Origin: Methanomassiliicoccaceae archaeon DOK
Lineage (GTDB): Archaea; Thermoplasmatota; Thermoplasmata; Methanomassiliicoccales; Methanomethylophilaceae
Reading direction: 5' to 3'
Assembly (NCBI GenBank): GCA_009911715.1
Contig: CP047880.1
Location: 558,001 to 622,000 of the forward strand
DNA length: 64,000 nt
Shown one piece after another: positions 49,871-58,777 of this stretch. The translations under genes were made by a program, and so were the position numbers. The notes beneath the pieces were generated by a model. That model saw only the letters and a program-made list of their open reading frames with translations. It did no database searches and was not told the DNA's origin. Numbering within the stretch: the stretch's first letter is position 1; each line of letters opens with the position of its first letter.

Positions 49871-49938
49871 AACTGGAAAGAATTCTTTCCAGTATGTGGA
49901 AAGAATTTCCTCCAGTAAGTGGAAAGAATAGTTTCCAT
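49871..49938. repeat. Three direct repeats, 23-bp period, upstream of ATPase D
   Basis: GGAAAGAAT starts at 49875, 49898 and 49921, exactly 23 bases apart, each followed by TTTCC so that every unit is itself a short inverted repeat (GGAAA...TTTCC). A TATA-like TTTATTTAAATTATG lies just upstream (around 49853). The third copy is 30-50 bases before the preferred start codon. Confidence 0.85.
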
Positions 49939-49966
49939 TAAGTACAGTCCGATGTATTCACATGTC

Positions 49967-51241
49967 ATGCCACTCACCCCCGATGGTTACAGACCCAGGA
50001 TTGTCGACGATATGCTGGTGCGGAAGCTTCGCGTGTTCGGAGCCGTGAGCGTGGAGGGTCCGAAGTGGTGCGGGAAGACATGGACCGCGGAGAACCATGC
50101 GGAGAGTGAGATCAAAATCGCGGAAAACAGAGGTCCGTTGACGAACCGCGACTATGTGCTCGCGGATGTCCGCAGGGCTCTGACCGGGGATCCTCCTCAT
50201 CTGATAGATGAGTGGCAGGTAGTCCCACAAATATGGGACTCCGTCCGTTCCAATCTGGATAGTCATCCCGGTCATGGTAGATACATTCTGACGGGTTCGT
50301 CAGTTCCTAAGCGTGAGACATACATTCACAGCGGCACTGGGCGCATCGCTAGGCTCAAGATGCGTACCATGACGCTGTTCGAGACCGGCGATTCGGACGG
50401 CAGTGTGTCGCTGCGTGAACTCATGCAGGGGAATCTCGTTACGTCCGAGAAGAGGGATGTCGAACTGGAGCAACTGGTGGACCTTGTCGTCCGCGGAGGA
50501 TGGCCGACTACGTTGACGGTGGATCCCGAGGACTACGGACTCGTTCCGAAAGAGTACATAGAGTCCGCGATCGAGGATGCCTGCAGGCTCGATGGGAGAC
50601 AGAGGGACAGGGAGAAGATGAGGATGCTGCTCAGATCCCTGTCCAGAAACGAAAGCACTGTCGTCAGCAATGAAACTGTGAAGGACGATATGAAGTCCTA
50701 TGACGACGAGAAGATCTCCAACGACACATTCTACGATTACTCGGATTGCCTGGACCGCATCCATCTCCTGGAGGACACGCCGAGTTTCAAACCGAACTTC
50801 AGGTCAAGCGTTCGTGTAGGCAAGAAGCCCAAGAGGCATCTGACCGATGTGTCTCTCGCCGTTGCCGCACTCGGTCTGAACCGTGAGAAGCTGATGGGGG
50901 ACCTGAACACGTTCGGATTCATGTTCGAGGCCCTCTGCGAACATGATCTGCAGATATACGCCGAATCCGCAGGCGGGACGCTGTACCACTATCGCGATGA
51001 CTCGGGAAGAGAGGTCGACGCCGTCGTGGAGGCCGAGGACGGGAGCTGGGGCGCGTTCGAGATTAAGCTCGGCGCGGGTCAGATAGACGGCGCCGCCGAG
51101 CATCTCCTGAAGATGAGGGACGTGTTCAAGTCCAGGGGCGGCTCCCCATGCGTGCTATGCGTCATAAGCGGGCTGTCGAACTGGGCGTACCAGCGTCCCG
51201 ACGGGGTCTTCGTGGTCCCGATAACCTCATTGGGTCCGTGA
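49967..51241 (+). CDS. AAA ATPase with DUF4143-like nuclease-fold C-terminus (paralogue D)
   Basis: A 424-residue paralogue of the gene at 20200. 'GPKWCGKTWTAENHA' is Walker A, 'HLIDEWQVVPQIWDSVRSNL' Walker B, 'RIARLKMRTMTLFETGDSDG' is nearly identical to paralogue A, and the C-terminus has 'EVDAVVEAEDGSWGAFEIKL' (D...ExK). Function unknown. Start ATG 49967 (MPLTPDGYRPRIVDDML) aligns with paralogue A; earlier in-frame codons at 49919 and 49952 fall in or near the repeats. It ends one base before the stop of the convergent UPF0179 gene. Confidence 0.8.
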   Translation: MPLTPDGYRPRIVDDMLVRKLRVFGAVSVEGPKWCGKTWTAENHAESEIKIAENRGPLTNRDYVLADVRRALTGDPPHLIDEWQVVPQIWDSVRSNLDSHPGHGRYILTGSSVPKRETYIHSGTGRIARLKMRTMTLFETGDSDGSVSLRELMQGNLVTSEKRDVELEQLVDLVVRGGWPTTLTVDPEDYGLVPKEYIESAIEDACRLDGRQRDREKMRMLLRSLSRNESTVVSNETVKDDMKSYDDEKISNDTFYDYSDCLDRIHLLEDTPSFKPNFRSSVRVGKKPKRHLTDVSLAVAALGLNREKLMGDLNTFGFMFEALCEHDLQIYAESAGGTLYHYRDDSGREVDAVVEAEDGSWGAFEIKLGAGQIDGAAEHLLKMRDVFKSRGGSPCVLCVISGLSNWAYQRPDGVFVVPITSLGP

Positions 51242-51667
51242 TCAGAGAAGGTCCGCCGCCACCAGCTTCTCTCCGATCGGGCAGTCCAGGTCCTTGCCGA
51301 GGCTTGTGACGGTGTACTTCTGCCCCTCCCTCTTGCCGACCGCATGGCATCTGAAGTAGTTGGGACAGGAGACCTCCTGGCACTTGGGCTCGGAGTACGT
51401 TATGGTGACACCCTCCATGGCGCCCTTCTTGGGCACGGCCCCGGGCGTGGAGACCTTCTCCACCTCGACGGCGACGACCTCCCCCTCGCACTCCTCGCAG
51501 GCATGCCTCTGGTTCCTGACCTCGACGACCCTGTACCTCGCACCGGGCTCGAGGTTGAAGCAAACGCCCTTGAGCCTGCAGTCCTTGCAGTCGGTGAGCG
51601 GTCCCATGAAGTAGAATTCGCCGCCGACCTTGGCCTGCGGCTCGCTGAGCAGAGTGATCAATGCCAT
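51242..51667 (-). CDS. UPF0179 family protein
   Basis: A 141-residue archaeal protein of UPF0179, rich in paired cysteines ('DCKDCRLKGVC', 'ACEECEGEVV', 'CQEVSCPNYFRC', 'DCPIG'), which likely bind zinc or an iron-sulfur cluster. No function is established. It lies 21 bases downstream of egsA on the same strand and is probably co-transcribed with it. It abuts the convergent ATPase D gene with no spacer. Confidence 0.88.
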   Translation of the reverse strand: MALITLLSEPQAKVGGEFYFMGPLTDCKDCRLKGVCFNLEPGARYRVVEVRNQRHACEECEGEVVAVEVEKVSTPGAVPKKGAMEGVTITYSEPKCQEVSCPNYFRCHAVGKREGQKYTVTSLGKDLDCPIGEKLVAADLL

Positions 51668-51688
51668 TCCATCACCTCTAATATGAAC

Positions 51689-52744
51689 TCAAATCACGCC
51701 CGTGGCGCGTGCGACCGTCTCGGCGACCTCCTCGCTGATCCCCTTGTCCCCCAGGATCGTGAACCTGTCCGACCTGATCTCGTGGGCGTGGGACATGGCG
51801 TGGATGACGTCCTCGGGGCTGATCCCGAGGTCCTTGGCGGTGGTCGGTGCGCCGATGCTCTTCAGCGCGTCCCTGATGCCCTCCCAGTCCCCGCCGTGCA
51901 GATACATGGTCATGATGGATCCGACCCCGCACTGCTCCCCATGGAGCGCCTTGCCGGGGCATGTCAGGTCCAGCATGTGGGAGAACATGTGCTCCGCGCC
52001 GCTGGTGGGCCTGGAGCTTCCCGCTATGCACATCGAGACCCCGGACATGATGATGGGCTTGATGGCGATCCAGACGCTGTCCTCCAGGTCGGGTCTGATG
52101 AGACCGCAGTTGTCGATTATGGACTCCGCCGCGTACCTGGATATCGTGTAGGCGGTCCTGCTGAAGTCCACGTTCTTGAGCCTCCTGGCGAAGTCCCAGT
52201 CCTCGAGGGCCGTCAGGTTGGAGATGACGTCTGCGCATCCGGACGCAAGCAGGCGGTAGGGTGCCTTGGCTATGATTCCGGTGTCCGCGATGACCCCGAT
52301 GGGGGACGCGGAGCCGATGGAGCGGGATCCGGTGGATGACTTGAGGGACGCCCTGTTGGAGGCGATCCCGTCGTGCGCCGCCGACGTGGGTATGCTGATG
52401 AACGGGATGTTGAGCTCGTTGGAGGCGATCTTGGCCAGGTCTATCTTGCTCCCGCCGCCCACGGCGAGGATGAATCCCGAGCCGAACTCCCTGATGCGAT
52501 CTTCGGCGATGCGTGCGTTCTCGATGCTGGCCTCCCCGACCTGGACGACGTCTATGTCGTATCCGTCCATGTAGCTCAGGACGTCCCTGGCTGCGGCGTC
52601 CATCGTCTTGGTGCCGGTGATAATCGTGCCGGTCTTGCCGAAGTGGACGTTCTCGCACATCTCCCTGATGCTGCCGAGGGCGTCGTGCCCGGCGACAATG
52701 TTCCTGGGCACCTCGATCAGCTTGACCTTCGTGAAGTCCTCCAT
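51689..52744 (-). CDS. egsA: sn-Glycerol-1-phosphate dehydrogenase
   Basis: A 351-residue NAD(P)- and zinc-dependent enzyme making sn-glycerol-1-phosphate, the backbone of archaeal ether lipids; a marker of archaea. 'ILAVGGGSKIDLAKIASNEL' and 'SIPTSAAHDGIASNRAS' are diagnostic, with zinc ligands expected in 'TSGAEHMFSHMLDL' and 'ALHGEQCGVG'. A TATA box (CATTTATAATG near 52785) precedes ATG 52744. UPF0179 follows in the same unit. Confidence 0.96.
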   Translation of the reverse strand: MEDFTKVKLIEVPRNIVAGHDALGSIREMCENVHFGKTGTIITGTKTMDAAARDVLSYMDGYDIDVVQVGEASIENARIAEDRIREFGSGFILAVGGGSKIDLAKIASNELNIPFISIPTSAAHDGIASNRASLKSSTGSRSIGSASPIGVIADTGIIAKAPYRLLASGCADVISNLTALEDWDFARRLKNVDFSRTAYTISRYAAESIIDNCGLIRPDLEDSVWIAIKPIIMSGVSMCIAGSSRPTSGAEHMFSHMLDLTCPGKALHGEQCGVGSIMTMYLHGGDWEGIRDALKSIGAPTTAKDLGISPEDVIHAMSHAHEIRSDRFTILGDKGISEEVAETVARATGVI

Positions 52745-53475
52745 CTCCCGTTCTCCTTTCGGACGCTATTGTCGGAGGACATTATAAATGGTGGCGCGAT
52801 TCTTACTTTGTTTCATAACAATTGACGTCAGTTTTAACAAGTTGGCGCTGTATACCCCATTCTTCTGAGTTCTTCCGAACGTGCTCGCATGCAGCAGGGG
52901 ACTATTCAGGAAGGTTCATTAAGATAATGGAAGGAAGTCGATGTCTGGTAGCGGTATGCGTCTTTTCCGTGGAAGGAATCCGACCGAATCGGAGATCTCA
53001 TCGAGGGAGTGGATGGGAAGGACAACTATGGAATCATCAGAAAGCGTGTCAGGGAAAGCTGAATGCTGCGACGTGCCCCGTGACATTTATTCGTTCGTTT
53101 CCAAGCGGCCGTCTCTACTTCCCGGAACCGGTACTGAGGCAGCTCCCGCGGTTCGCTTCGCAGCACTTCACCATTGATGCTGATTGTTTAAATAACTATG
53201 TCAAAACAGTCTAGTTTCAATTCTCCGATATATGCCTCCATCACTGGATTGACAACGAAATGGCGCCTTAATCGAGTTTTTACATGTGGAGAGATCATCA
53301 TTTCGGACCGTTATGACTTGACTCCGGTCTCACTGTCTATTCAGTTTGGACGACAAGGATCGGAAAGAGTTACAGAATATCGGAATCCTCGGTAACAGAA
53401 ATGTTGAATAGGGCAGATCTGGGCTGGTTCACAGCCAGGAGTTAATTATTCAACAGAGTACACGATTCCAGAGCC
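52745..53475. other. Gene-free stretch with decayed coding fragments
   Basis: About 700 bases without an intact gene. One frame at about 52952-53059 reads 'SDRIGDLIEGVDGKDNYGII' before TGA; another at about 53340-53410 reads 'LDDKDRKELQNIGILGNRN' before TAG. Both look like protein remnants with no start. The final 35 bases hold TTAATTATTC, the probable TATA box of the next gene. Confidence 0.35.
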
Positions 53476-54063
53476 ATGAACAGGGTCCTCATAATCTGCG
53501 GTAGCGCCGGTCGCGGCGGGGTAACCGAGACCATGTGTCAGGCGGCCGCCGAGGTCTTCAGGGCCAACAACTGCGACGTGTATGTGGCGTACCCGTCGGA
53601 CATGGACATCCACCACTGCACAGGATGCGACGCGTGCGCTGAGGGCAGGTGCTCGATAGACGACGACATGGGCATCCTCTACAGGCTCTTCGGGGAGTCC
53701 GACCTCGTTGTCCTCGCGACACCGCTGCACTTCAGCGGCCCTTCTTCCCTGCTCAAGACGGTCCTCGACCGCTTCCAGGCCTACTGGCATGACAAGGTCC
53801 TGCCGCATCCCCTGGCATGCTGTGCGATGCTCTGCGCGGGCAGCCCGGAGCCCAACTTCGCGCCCACGGTGTCGATACTGAGGGCCTTCTCCATAACTAC
53901 CAAGATGAAGTGGATGGGCCACATGGAGTTCCCGGATACCGATGCGAGGGGTGACGAGGGCGCCGCCGATGCCGTGAGGGGCTTCATCGAGGGGATCTTG
54001 GCGTCCAGAGACAGCCTATCCGCGGCCCAGCTATGGCCTCCGTGCTCTCAGGGGAGCGAGTGA
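53476..54063 (+). CDS. Flavodoxin-like NAD(P)H/FMN reductase
   Basis: A 195-residue flavodoxin-fold protein. 'VLIICGSAGRGGVTETMCQA' is the FMN phosphate loop, 'CTGCDACAEGRC' a cysteine cluster like that of iron-sulfur flavoproteins, and 'LVVLATPLHFSGPSSLLKTV' the flavin ring-binding loop. It may transfer electrons in anaerobic redox or oxidative-stress reactions. A TATA-like TTAATTATTC is centred ~29 bases before ATG 53476. Its last 80 bases overlap the convergent gene at 53984. Confidence 0.8.
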   Translation: MNRVLIICGSAGRGGVTETMCQAAAEVFRANNCDVYVAYPSDMDIHHCTGCDACAEGRCSIDDDMGILYRLFGESDLVVLATPLHFSGPSSLLKTVLDRFQAYWHDKVLPHPLACCAMLCAGSPEPNFAPTVSILRAFSITTKMKWMGHMEFPDTDARGDEGAADAVRGFIEGILASRDSLSAAQLWPPCSQGSE

Positions 54064-54625
54064 ACGGGATCGCCGAGGGGAAGTCGTCCCTGAGCGTCTC
54101 CCAGGAGCCATTCAGAGAGTCGTCCGTGTCTACGACGCAGGTGCGGTAGAACCCGAGGTCCGCGAGGCGGGACAGGGCACCCGGCACCGAGTCACGTTCC
54201 GCCCTTCTCAACACGGCCCTCCCACCCGCGACGAAAACCGCGGGTACGAAGCTGTCCGAGACGGACAGGATGTCCGAGAGGTCCTCGTCAGACCCGGTGG
54301 CGTGGTACGGTCCCAGGACAATGTCCGCGTTCGTGTTGAAGGCGTCGAAGAGGTCGTCCGCGTCCTCGATCCAGGTCATCAGCCAGATGTCGCAGCCGCG
54401 CACCTTCATCCTCTTGACGACGCCCTCCGTGAACCTGCGGGCCGAGAGGCTGTCCGAGTCCACCACGACCACGGGCGTCCTGTCGTCGTACCTGGGAACC
54501 TCGGAGGCCGCCTCATCGAACGGGGCGGTCCTGCCGCAGACGACGGGACGGACGCCGCGGAACCACGATTCGGACGCGGTCATCCCCTGTCCGGGGCAGG
54601 AGGCGAAGATTGCGGGTATCTCCAT
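53984..54625 (-). CDS. Hypothetical protein, 213 residues
   Basis: I do not recognise the family with confidence. Alternating strand/helix pattern ('RTPVVVVDSDSLSARRF', 'DIWLMTWIEDADDLFDAF', 'NADIVLGPYHATGSDED', 'VPAVFVAGGRAVLRRAE') suggests an alpha/beta barrel, faintly like HisA-related proteins, but the active-site motifs are not visible. ATG 54625 is chosen since a TATA box (CATTATATACG, near 54650) is 25 bases upstream. The gene overlaps the convergent flavodoxin-like gene by 80 bases. Confidence 0.6.
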   Translation of the reverse strand: MEIPAIFASCPGQGMTASESWFRGVRPVVCGRTAPFDEAASEVPRYDDRTPVVVVDSDSLSARRFTEGVVKRMKVRGCDIWLMTWIEDADDLFDAFNTNADIVLGPYHATGSDEDLSDILSVSDSFVPAVFVAGGRAVLRRAERDSVPGALSRLADLGFYRTCVVDTDDSLNGSWETLRDDFPSAIPFTRSPESTEAIAGPRIGCLWTPRSPR

Positions 54626-54753
54626 GAATCTGGGATGGGGGAACGTATATAATGCGTTCTCTGGGAAACCTTCGTTAGAGGCACTTAATTTGTAAACGCC
54701 GTTAAGAAAATTATTTATGCTGTCAAGACCCAACCCTGCTCAGAGGTTTACTC

Positions 54754-55128
54754 ATGTCACAGAAATACGTCTGCGCCAAATGCGGAACCGCCGTCGAGCT
54801 GCTCTACAAGGGAGGATGCATCCCCTCCTGCTGCGGAGAGCCCATGCAGCTGATGGAGGCCAAGACCGAGGACTTCGTGAAGGAGAAGCACGTCCCCTAC
54901 ATCGAGAAGCAGGACGGAGGCTTCCTCGTGAAGGTCGGCAAGGAGACCGCCCACCCCATGGCCGACGACCACTACATCGTGTACATCGAGATCTGCGCCG
55001 ACGGCGTCCAGATGAGGAAGTACCTCAAGCCCGGAGACGCCCCCGAGGCGTTCTTCAAGACCGACGCCGCTGAGGTCCAGGCCTGGGAGTACTGCAACAA
55101 GCACGGACTCTGGAAGTCCAACCAGTGA
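54754..55128 (+). CDS. Desulfoferrodoxin (superoxide reductase)
   Basis: A 124-residue superoxide reductase. An N-terminal desulforedoxin-type iron site ('YVCAKCGTAVELLYKGG' plus 'IPSCCGEPM', four Cys) precedes the catalytic iron domain with the His ligands ('KHVPYIEK', 'ETAHPMADDHYIVYIEI') and the C-terminal 'YCNKHGLWK' Cys/His. It reduces superoxide to peroxide in the cytoplasm of this anaerobe. A TATA (AAATTATTTATG, near 54714) and a GAGG site precede ATG 54754. Confidence 0.95.
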   Translation: MSQKYVCAKCGTAVELLYKGGCIPSCCGEPMQLMEAKTEDFVKEKHVPYIEKQDGGFLVKVGKETAHPMADDHYIVYIEICADGVQMRKYLKPGDAPEAFFKTDAAEVQAWEYCNKHGLWKSNQ

Positions 55129-55237
55129 GGCATCCGCCCACCCCAAACCCCTTAACATCAAACCGTTTCACCGAGCAGTCCCGTCCACAGTATTTATGAT
55201 AGGAAGGGATAACGACCGTCATTCAGAGGTTCACACC

Positions 55238-55774
55238 ATGGCCAAGATCGTAGAGTCAACTGGCGATGATGCCAAAGCCAAGGCGAGGCACGCCAAGATC
55301 GCGAACGAGAAGAAGGAGGCCGAGGAGAGGGCTAGGGCCAAGATCTCCGACGACAAGTGGAAGGCCAGACGCGCGGAGGAGAGGCGCAAGGAGGAGATCA
55401 AGAAGCTCCCCCGCGAGGAGCGTTCCGCCGCCAGGAAGGAGCTCAGGGAGCAGATCAGGCACCGCAAGGACGTCGAGAAGGAGCAGAAGAGGCAGCTCAA
55501 GGAGGCCGACAGGGCGAAGAAGGAGGCCGCCAGGAAGGAGGCCGAGGCCAAGGCCGCCGGTGCCGTCGCCCATGAGAAGCAGGAGGTCGAGGAGGCCATC
55601 CAGCAGTCCGAGAGGTCCGTGACCGCCGAGGCCGTGAGGACAGAAGAGATCGCCGAGCAGGTCCAGGAGACGGTGGCGCCCACGGAGCACGAGGAGGGCG
55701 TCCCAGGAGAGATCCCGGCGGAGAATGTCGAGTCCCCCGAGGAGCCCGAGAAGGCACCCGAGAAGAAGGATTGA
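55238..55774 (+). CDS. Highly charged coiled-coil protein
   Basis: A 178-residue protein made almost entirely of Lys, Arg, Glu and Ala, with long heptad-like helices ('RARAKISDDKWKARRAEERR', 'KEQKRQLKEADRAKKEAARK') and an acidic, Pro-rich C-terminal tail. No enzyme motif. It could be a nucleic-acid or membrane-associated scaffold; function unknown. ATG 55238 follows a TATA-like CAGTATTTATG (near 55193) with a ~19-base leader. A strong terminator follows before mgtA. Confidence 0.6.
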   Translation: MAKIVESTGDDAKAKARHAKIANEKKEAEERARAKISDDKWKARRAEERRKEEIKKLPREERSAARKELREQIRHRKDVEKEQKRQLKEADRAKKEAARKEAEAKAAGAVAHEKQEVEEAIQQSERSVTAEAVRTEEIAEQVQETVAPTEHEEGVPGEIPAENVESPEEPEKAPEKKD

Positions 55775-55822
55775 AGACCTTAGGGCGCTAGAGGCGCCGG
55801 AAACGGCTTCCCCCAAACTCCT

Positions 55823-55850
55823 GCCCCCCAGCCAGCATGGGGGGCTTTTT
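55823..55850 (+). terminator. Terminator overlapping the mgtA TATA box
   Basis: GCCCCCC and GGGGGGC form a 7-bp stem with a 9-base loop, followed by five T. The T-run merges into TTTTTAAATACC, the probable TATA box of the next gene, so one element ends the upstream transcript and starts the next. Confidence 0.65.
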
Positions 55851-55876
55851 AAATACCAAAAGTCCGTCCACTCACT

Positions 55877-58633
55877 GTGGTAAATGGTTCGACGACACCG
55901 GAAGAAAGAATGCGTTATGCGGCGTCCTCGGATGTCGATAGCGTCATCAAAGAGTTTAACAGCAGGACTGAGGGACACTACAACGAGGAGGTGACCACGT
56001 CCCGTATCCAGTACGGGAAGAACGAGGTCACCAACCACAACAAGTACGTGGTACTCAAGAGGCTCGCAAGGGCATTCGGAAACATATTCATCATAACGCT
56101 CGCGATCATCGACATCCTGTGGATGGTCCTCGAGCCGGACATAATCTACTTCGTGATTCTTACGACGCTGATCCTCGTCAGCGGTATCGTCACCTTCATC
56201 CAGGAGACCCGCAGCTCGAAAGCTGCTGCGCAATTGGTCAGTATGGTGACGACCATCATCACCGTCCGCCGCGAGGGGGTCGAGATCGAGATCGACTCCA
56301 AGGAGCTCGTGGTGGGTGACATCATCATCCTCGACACCGGCGACATGGTCCCGGCTGACGTGAGGATAATCAAGTCCAACCATCTCAAGGTCGACCAGTC
56401 CGCCCTGACCGGTGAGTCGGGCGGGGTCACCAAATACGCCGATCCGGTGCACGGCACCGAGATCCTGGGCTGCAACAACATGGCCTTCATGGGAACCAAC
56501 GTGGTCGGCGGTTCCGCCGAGGCGATCGTTGTCGCCGTCGGCGACGACACGATCTTCGGCTCCATGGCCGAGAAGCTCACCCGCAAGAAGCCCTCCACCA
56601 CATACGACAAGGGCACCAAGTCCATCGTCAACGTCCTCTTGAGGATCATGTACTGCATGGTCCCGCCAGTGTTCCTGATCATGCTGATCAAGGACTACAT
56701 GTCCTACGGTGAGTTCACCGTCGACGGTGTTCTCAGCGCGGTCGTCTTCGCACTGACCCTGGCCATCGGCCTGATGCCGGAGATGCTTGCCACCATCGTC
56801 TCCGCAAACCTCGCCAAGGGATCCATCGACATGTCGAAGAAGAAGGTCATCGTCAAGGACGTGACCGCCATCCAGAACTTCGGCGCCATGGACGTCCTGT
56901 GCTCCGATAAGACCGGGACGCTCACACAGAACCGCATCTCCGTGGAGTCGTGCAACGACATCTACGGGAACCCGAGCCACTCCGTGGAGCTCCTGTCGTG
57001 CCTCAACGCCCACAACCTGAAATCCGCCACGAACCAGATCGACTGGGCCCTCGACGAGTACGCCGAGGAGGACGGGCTGCTGGACGAGGTGGAGCAGTAC
57101 GAGTACGTCGGGGACGTGCCGTTCGACTTCGTCAGGAGGAGGGCCACTGTCGTCGTCAAGCAGGACGAGGACGTCAACATCATGATCTCCAAGGGTGCCA
57201 TGCCCGAGATCCTCTCCATCTCCACCGGATACCTCGATCAGGACAGGAACATCCAGCCCCTCGACTCGAAGACGGTCAACGACATGATGGGACTCGTCGA
57301 GTGGTACAGCACCAAGGGCATGCGCGTCCTGGGAATCACCCACAAGTACCTCCCCTCGGGCAAGACCGAGTTCACCGAGGCGGACGAGTGCGACCTGATC
57401 ATCGCCGGATTCCTGGTGTTCACGGATCCCGTGAAGCCCACGGCAAAGAAGGCCATCGAGGACATGAGAGAGTACGGCATCACCGTCAAGGTCCTCACCG
57501 GGGACAACGAGTACGTGTCCAGGCATGTGTGCGACCAGATCGGGATCCCCACCGAGAACATCCTGGTGGGGCCGCAGATCGACGGCATGTCCGACGACGA
57601 GCTCAAGGAGGTCGTCGAGAACACCAGCATATTCGCCCGCCTGAGTCCAGACAACAAGTCCAGGGTCGCACTGGCCCTGAAGGCCAACGGCCATACCGTC
57701 GGAGTCATGGGAGACGGAATAAACGACGTCGTCGCCATGAAGAACGCCGATGTGAGCATCTCGGTCGACACCGGAACCGACATCGCCAAGGAGACCGCCA
57801 GCATGATCCTCCTGGAGAAGGACCTGGGGGTCCTCAAGACAGGAGCCATCGAGGGGAGGAAGGTCTACGTCAACTCCATCAAGTACGTGAAGATGATCGG
57901 GTCGATCAACTTCGGATACATGTTCTCGCTGATCCTCGGATCCCTGTTCTTCAACTTCGAGCCGATGGGCGGAATCATGATCCTGATCTTCAACCTGATC
58001 AACGACTTCGCCTGCATCTTCATCATCTGGGACAAGGTCGACGACGAGTTCGTCAAGGAACCACGGAAATGGGACGCCAAGAACCTCACCACCGTCATGT
58101 ACCGGTACGGACCTATGTGTGTGGTCACTGATCTGATGTCATGGGCGTTCTTCATATTCGCAGTGCTCCCCACGGTCGCCGTCACGGTGTCTCCCGATGT
58201 GCTCGCGGAGATGTCCGGTCTCGGATACGACCTGTCCGGCGTCACCAACGCGTCTCAGCTGGTCCTCAGCGGAGCGCCCATCGGAGACTTCGAGGAGCTC
58301 CTGCCCTACGTGGTGCTGTTCCAGTCCCTGTGGGTCATCGAGCAGTACTGGATGCAGGTCTGGGCGATACACATCGTCAGGACCAACAAGCTGCCGTTCT
58401 TCCAGGCCTGGTCCGCCAAGCCCCTGGTCATCACCACCATCGTGGCGCTGTGCGTCGGAACCCTGCTTCCGTTCAGCGGCCCCCTGTGGGAGGCCATCTC
58501 CGGCTGCACGGACCTCATCGGCGTGCCCCTGTGGGCCCTGCTGTGGATGCCGTTCATCGCGTGCGTCTACTTCTTCGGAGCCCACGCCATCAAGAGGCAC
58601 GTGCTGAAGAAGTACGGGTTCTTCGCCTGTTGA
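55877..58633 (+). CDS. mgtA: Mg2+-importing P-type ATPase (MgtA family)
   Basis: A 918-residue P-type ATPase. 'LCSDKTGTLTQNRISVE' carries the phosphorylated Asp344; 'TGESGGVTK' is the actuator loop; 'ALTLAIGLMPEMLATIVSAN' is the M4 signature of MgtA/MgtB magnesium importers; 'VMGDGINDVVAMKNADVSIS' is the hinge. About ten membrane helices are visible. Start GTG 55877 lies ~25 bases after the TATA-like TTTTTAAATA; ATG 55910 is an alternative. No regulatory MgtL-like leader is evident since transcription seems leaderless. Confidence 0.92.
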   Translation: MVNGSTTPEERMRYAASSDVDSVIKEFNSRTEGHYNEEVTTSRIQYGKNEVTNHNKYVVLKRLARAFGNIFIITLAIIDILWMVLEPDIIYFVILTTLILVSGIVTFIQETRSSKAAAQLVSMVTTIITVRREGVEIEIDSKELVVGDIIILDTGDMVPADVRIIKSNHLKVDQSALTGESGGVTKYADPVHGTEILGCNNMAFMGTNVVGGSAEAIVVAVGDDTIFGSMAEKLTRKKPSTTYDKGTKSIVNVLLRIMYCMVPPVFLIMLIKDYMSYGEFTVDGVLSAVVFALTLAIGLMPEMLATIVSANLAKGSIDMSKKKVIVKDVTAIQNFGAMDVLCSDKTGTLTQNRISVESCNDIYGNPSHSVELLSCLNAHNLKSATNQIDWALDEYAEEDGLLDEVEQYEYVGDVPFDFVRRRATVVVKQDEDVNIMISKGAMPEILSISTGYLDQDRNIQPLDSKTVNDMMGLVEWYSTKGMRVLGITHKYLPSGKTEFTEADECDLIIAGFLVFTDPVKPTAKKAIEDMREYGITVKVLTGDNEYVSRHVCDQIGIPTENILVGPQIDGMSDDELKEVVENTSIFARLSPDNKSRVALALKANGHTVGVMGDGINDVVAMKNADVSISVDTGTDIAKETASMILLEKDLGVLKTGAIEGRKVYVNSIKYVKMIGSINFGYMFSLILGSLFFNFEPMGGIMILIFNLINDFACIFIIWDKVDDEFVKEPRKWDAKNLTTVMYRYGPMCVVTDLMSWAFFIFAVLPTVAVTVSPDVLAEMSGLGYDLSGVTNASQLVLSGAPIGDFEELLPYVVLFQSLWVIEQYWMQVWAIHIVRTNKLPFFQAWSAKPLVITTIVALCVGTLLPFSGPLWEAISGCTDLIGVPLWALLWMPFIACVYFFGAHAIKRHVLKKYGFFAC

Positions 58634-58642
58634 AAATCACTT

Positions 58643-58660
58643 ACCCGGGGGAGACCCCGG
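58643..58660 (+). terminator. Terminator hairpin after mgtA
   Basis: CCCGGGG and CCCCGGG form a 7-bp stem with a 4-base loop 10 bases past the mgtA stop. Confidence 0.55.
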
Positions 58661-58739
58661 GACAAACCATTATCGTCTCTTCTGGAAGAGGGCAATCGAC
58701 ATCAGACGTCTGTCCGTCAACCGTCGACAGATAAATGCT

Positions 58740-58772
58740 GCCGGAGGCCGCCGTCGCGACGGCGCCTCCGGA
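58740..58772 (-). terminator. Long hairpin after the zinc-ribbon gene
   Basis: CCGGAGGC and GCCTCCGG enclose a further GCCGTC/GACGGC stem, giving a long GC hairpin 6 bases past the stop of the minus-strand gene. Confidence 0.55.
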
Positions 58773-58777
58773 GCGGT

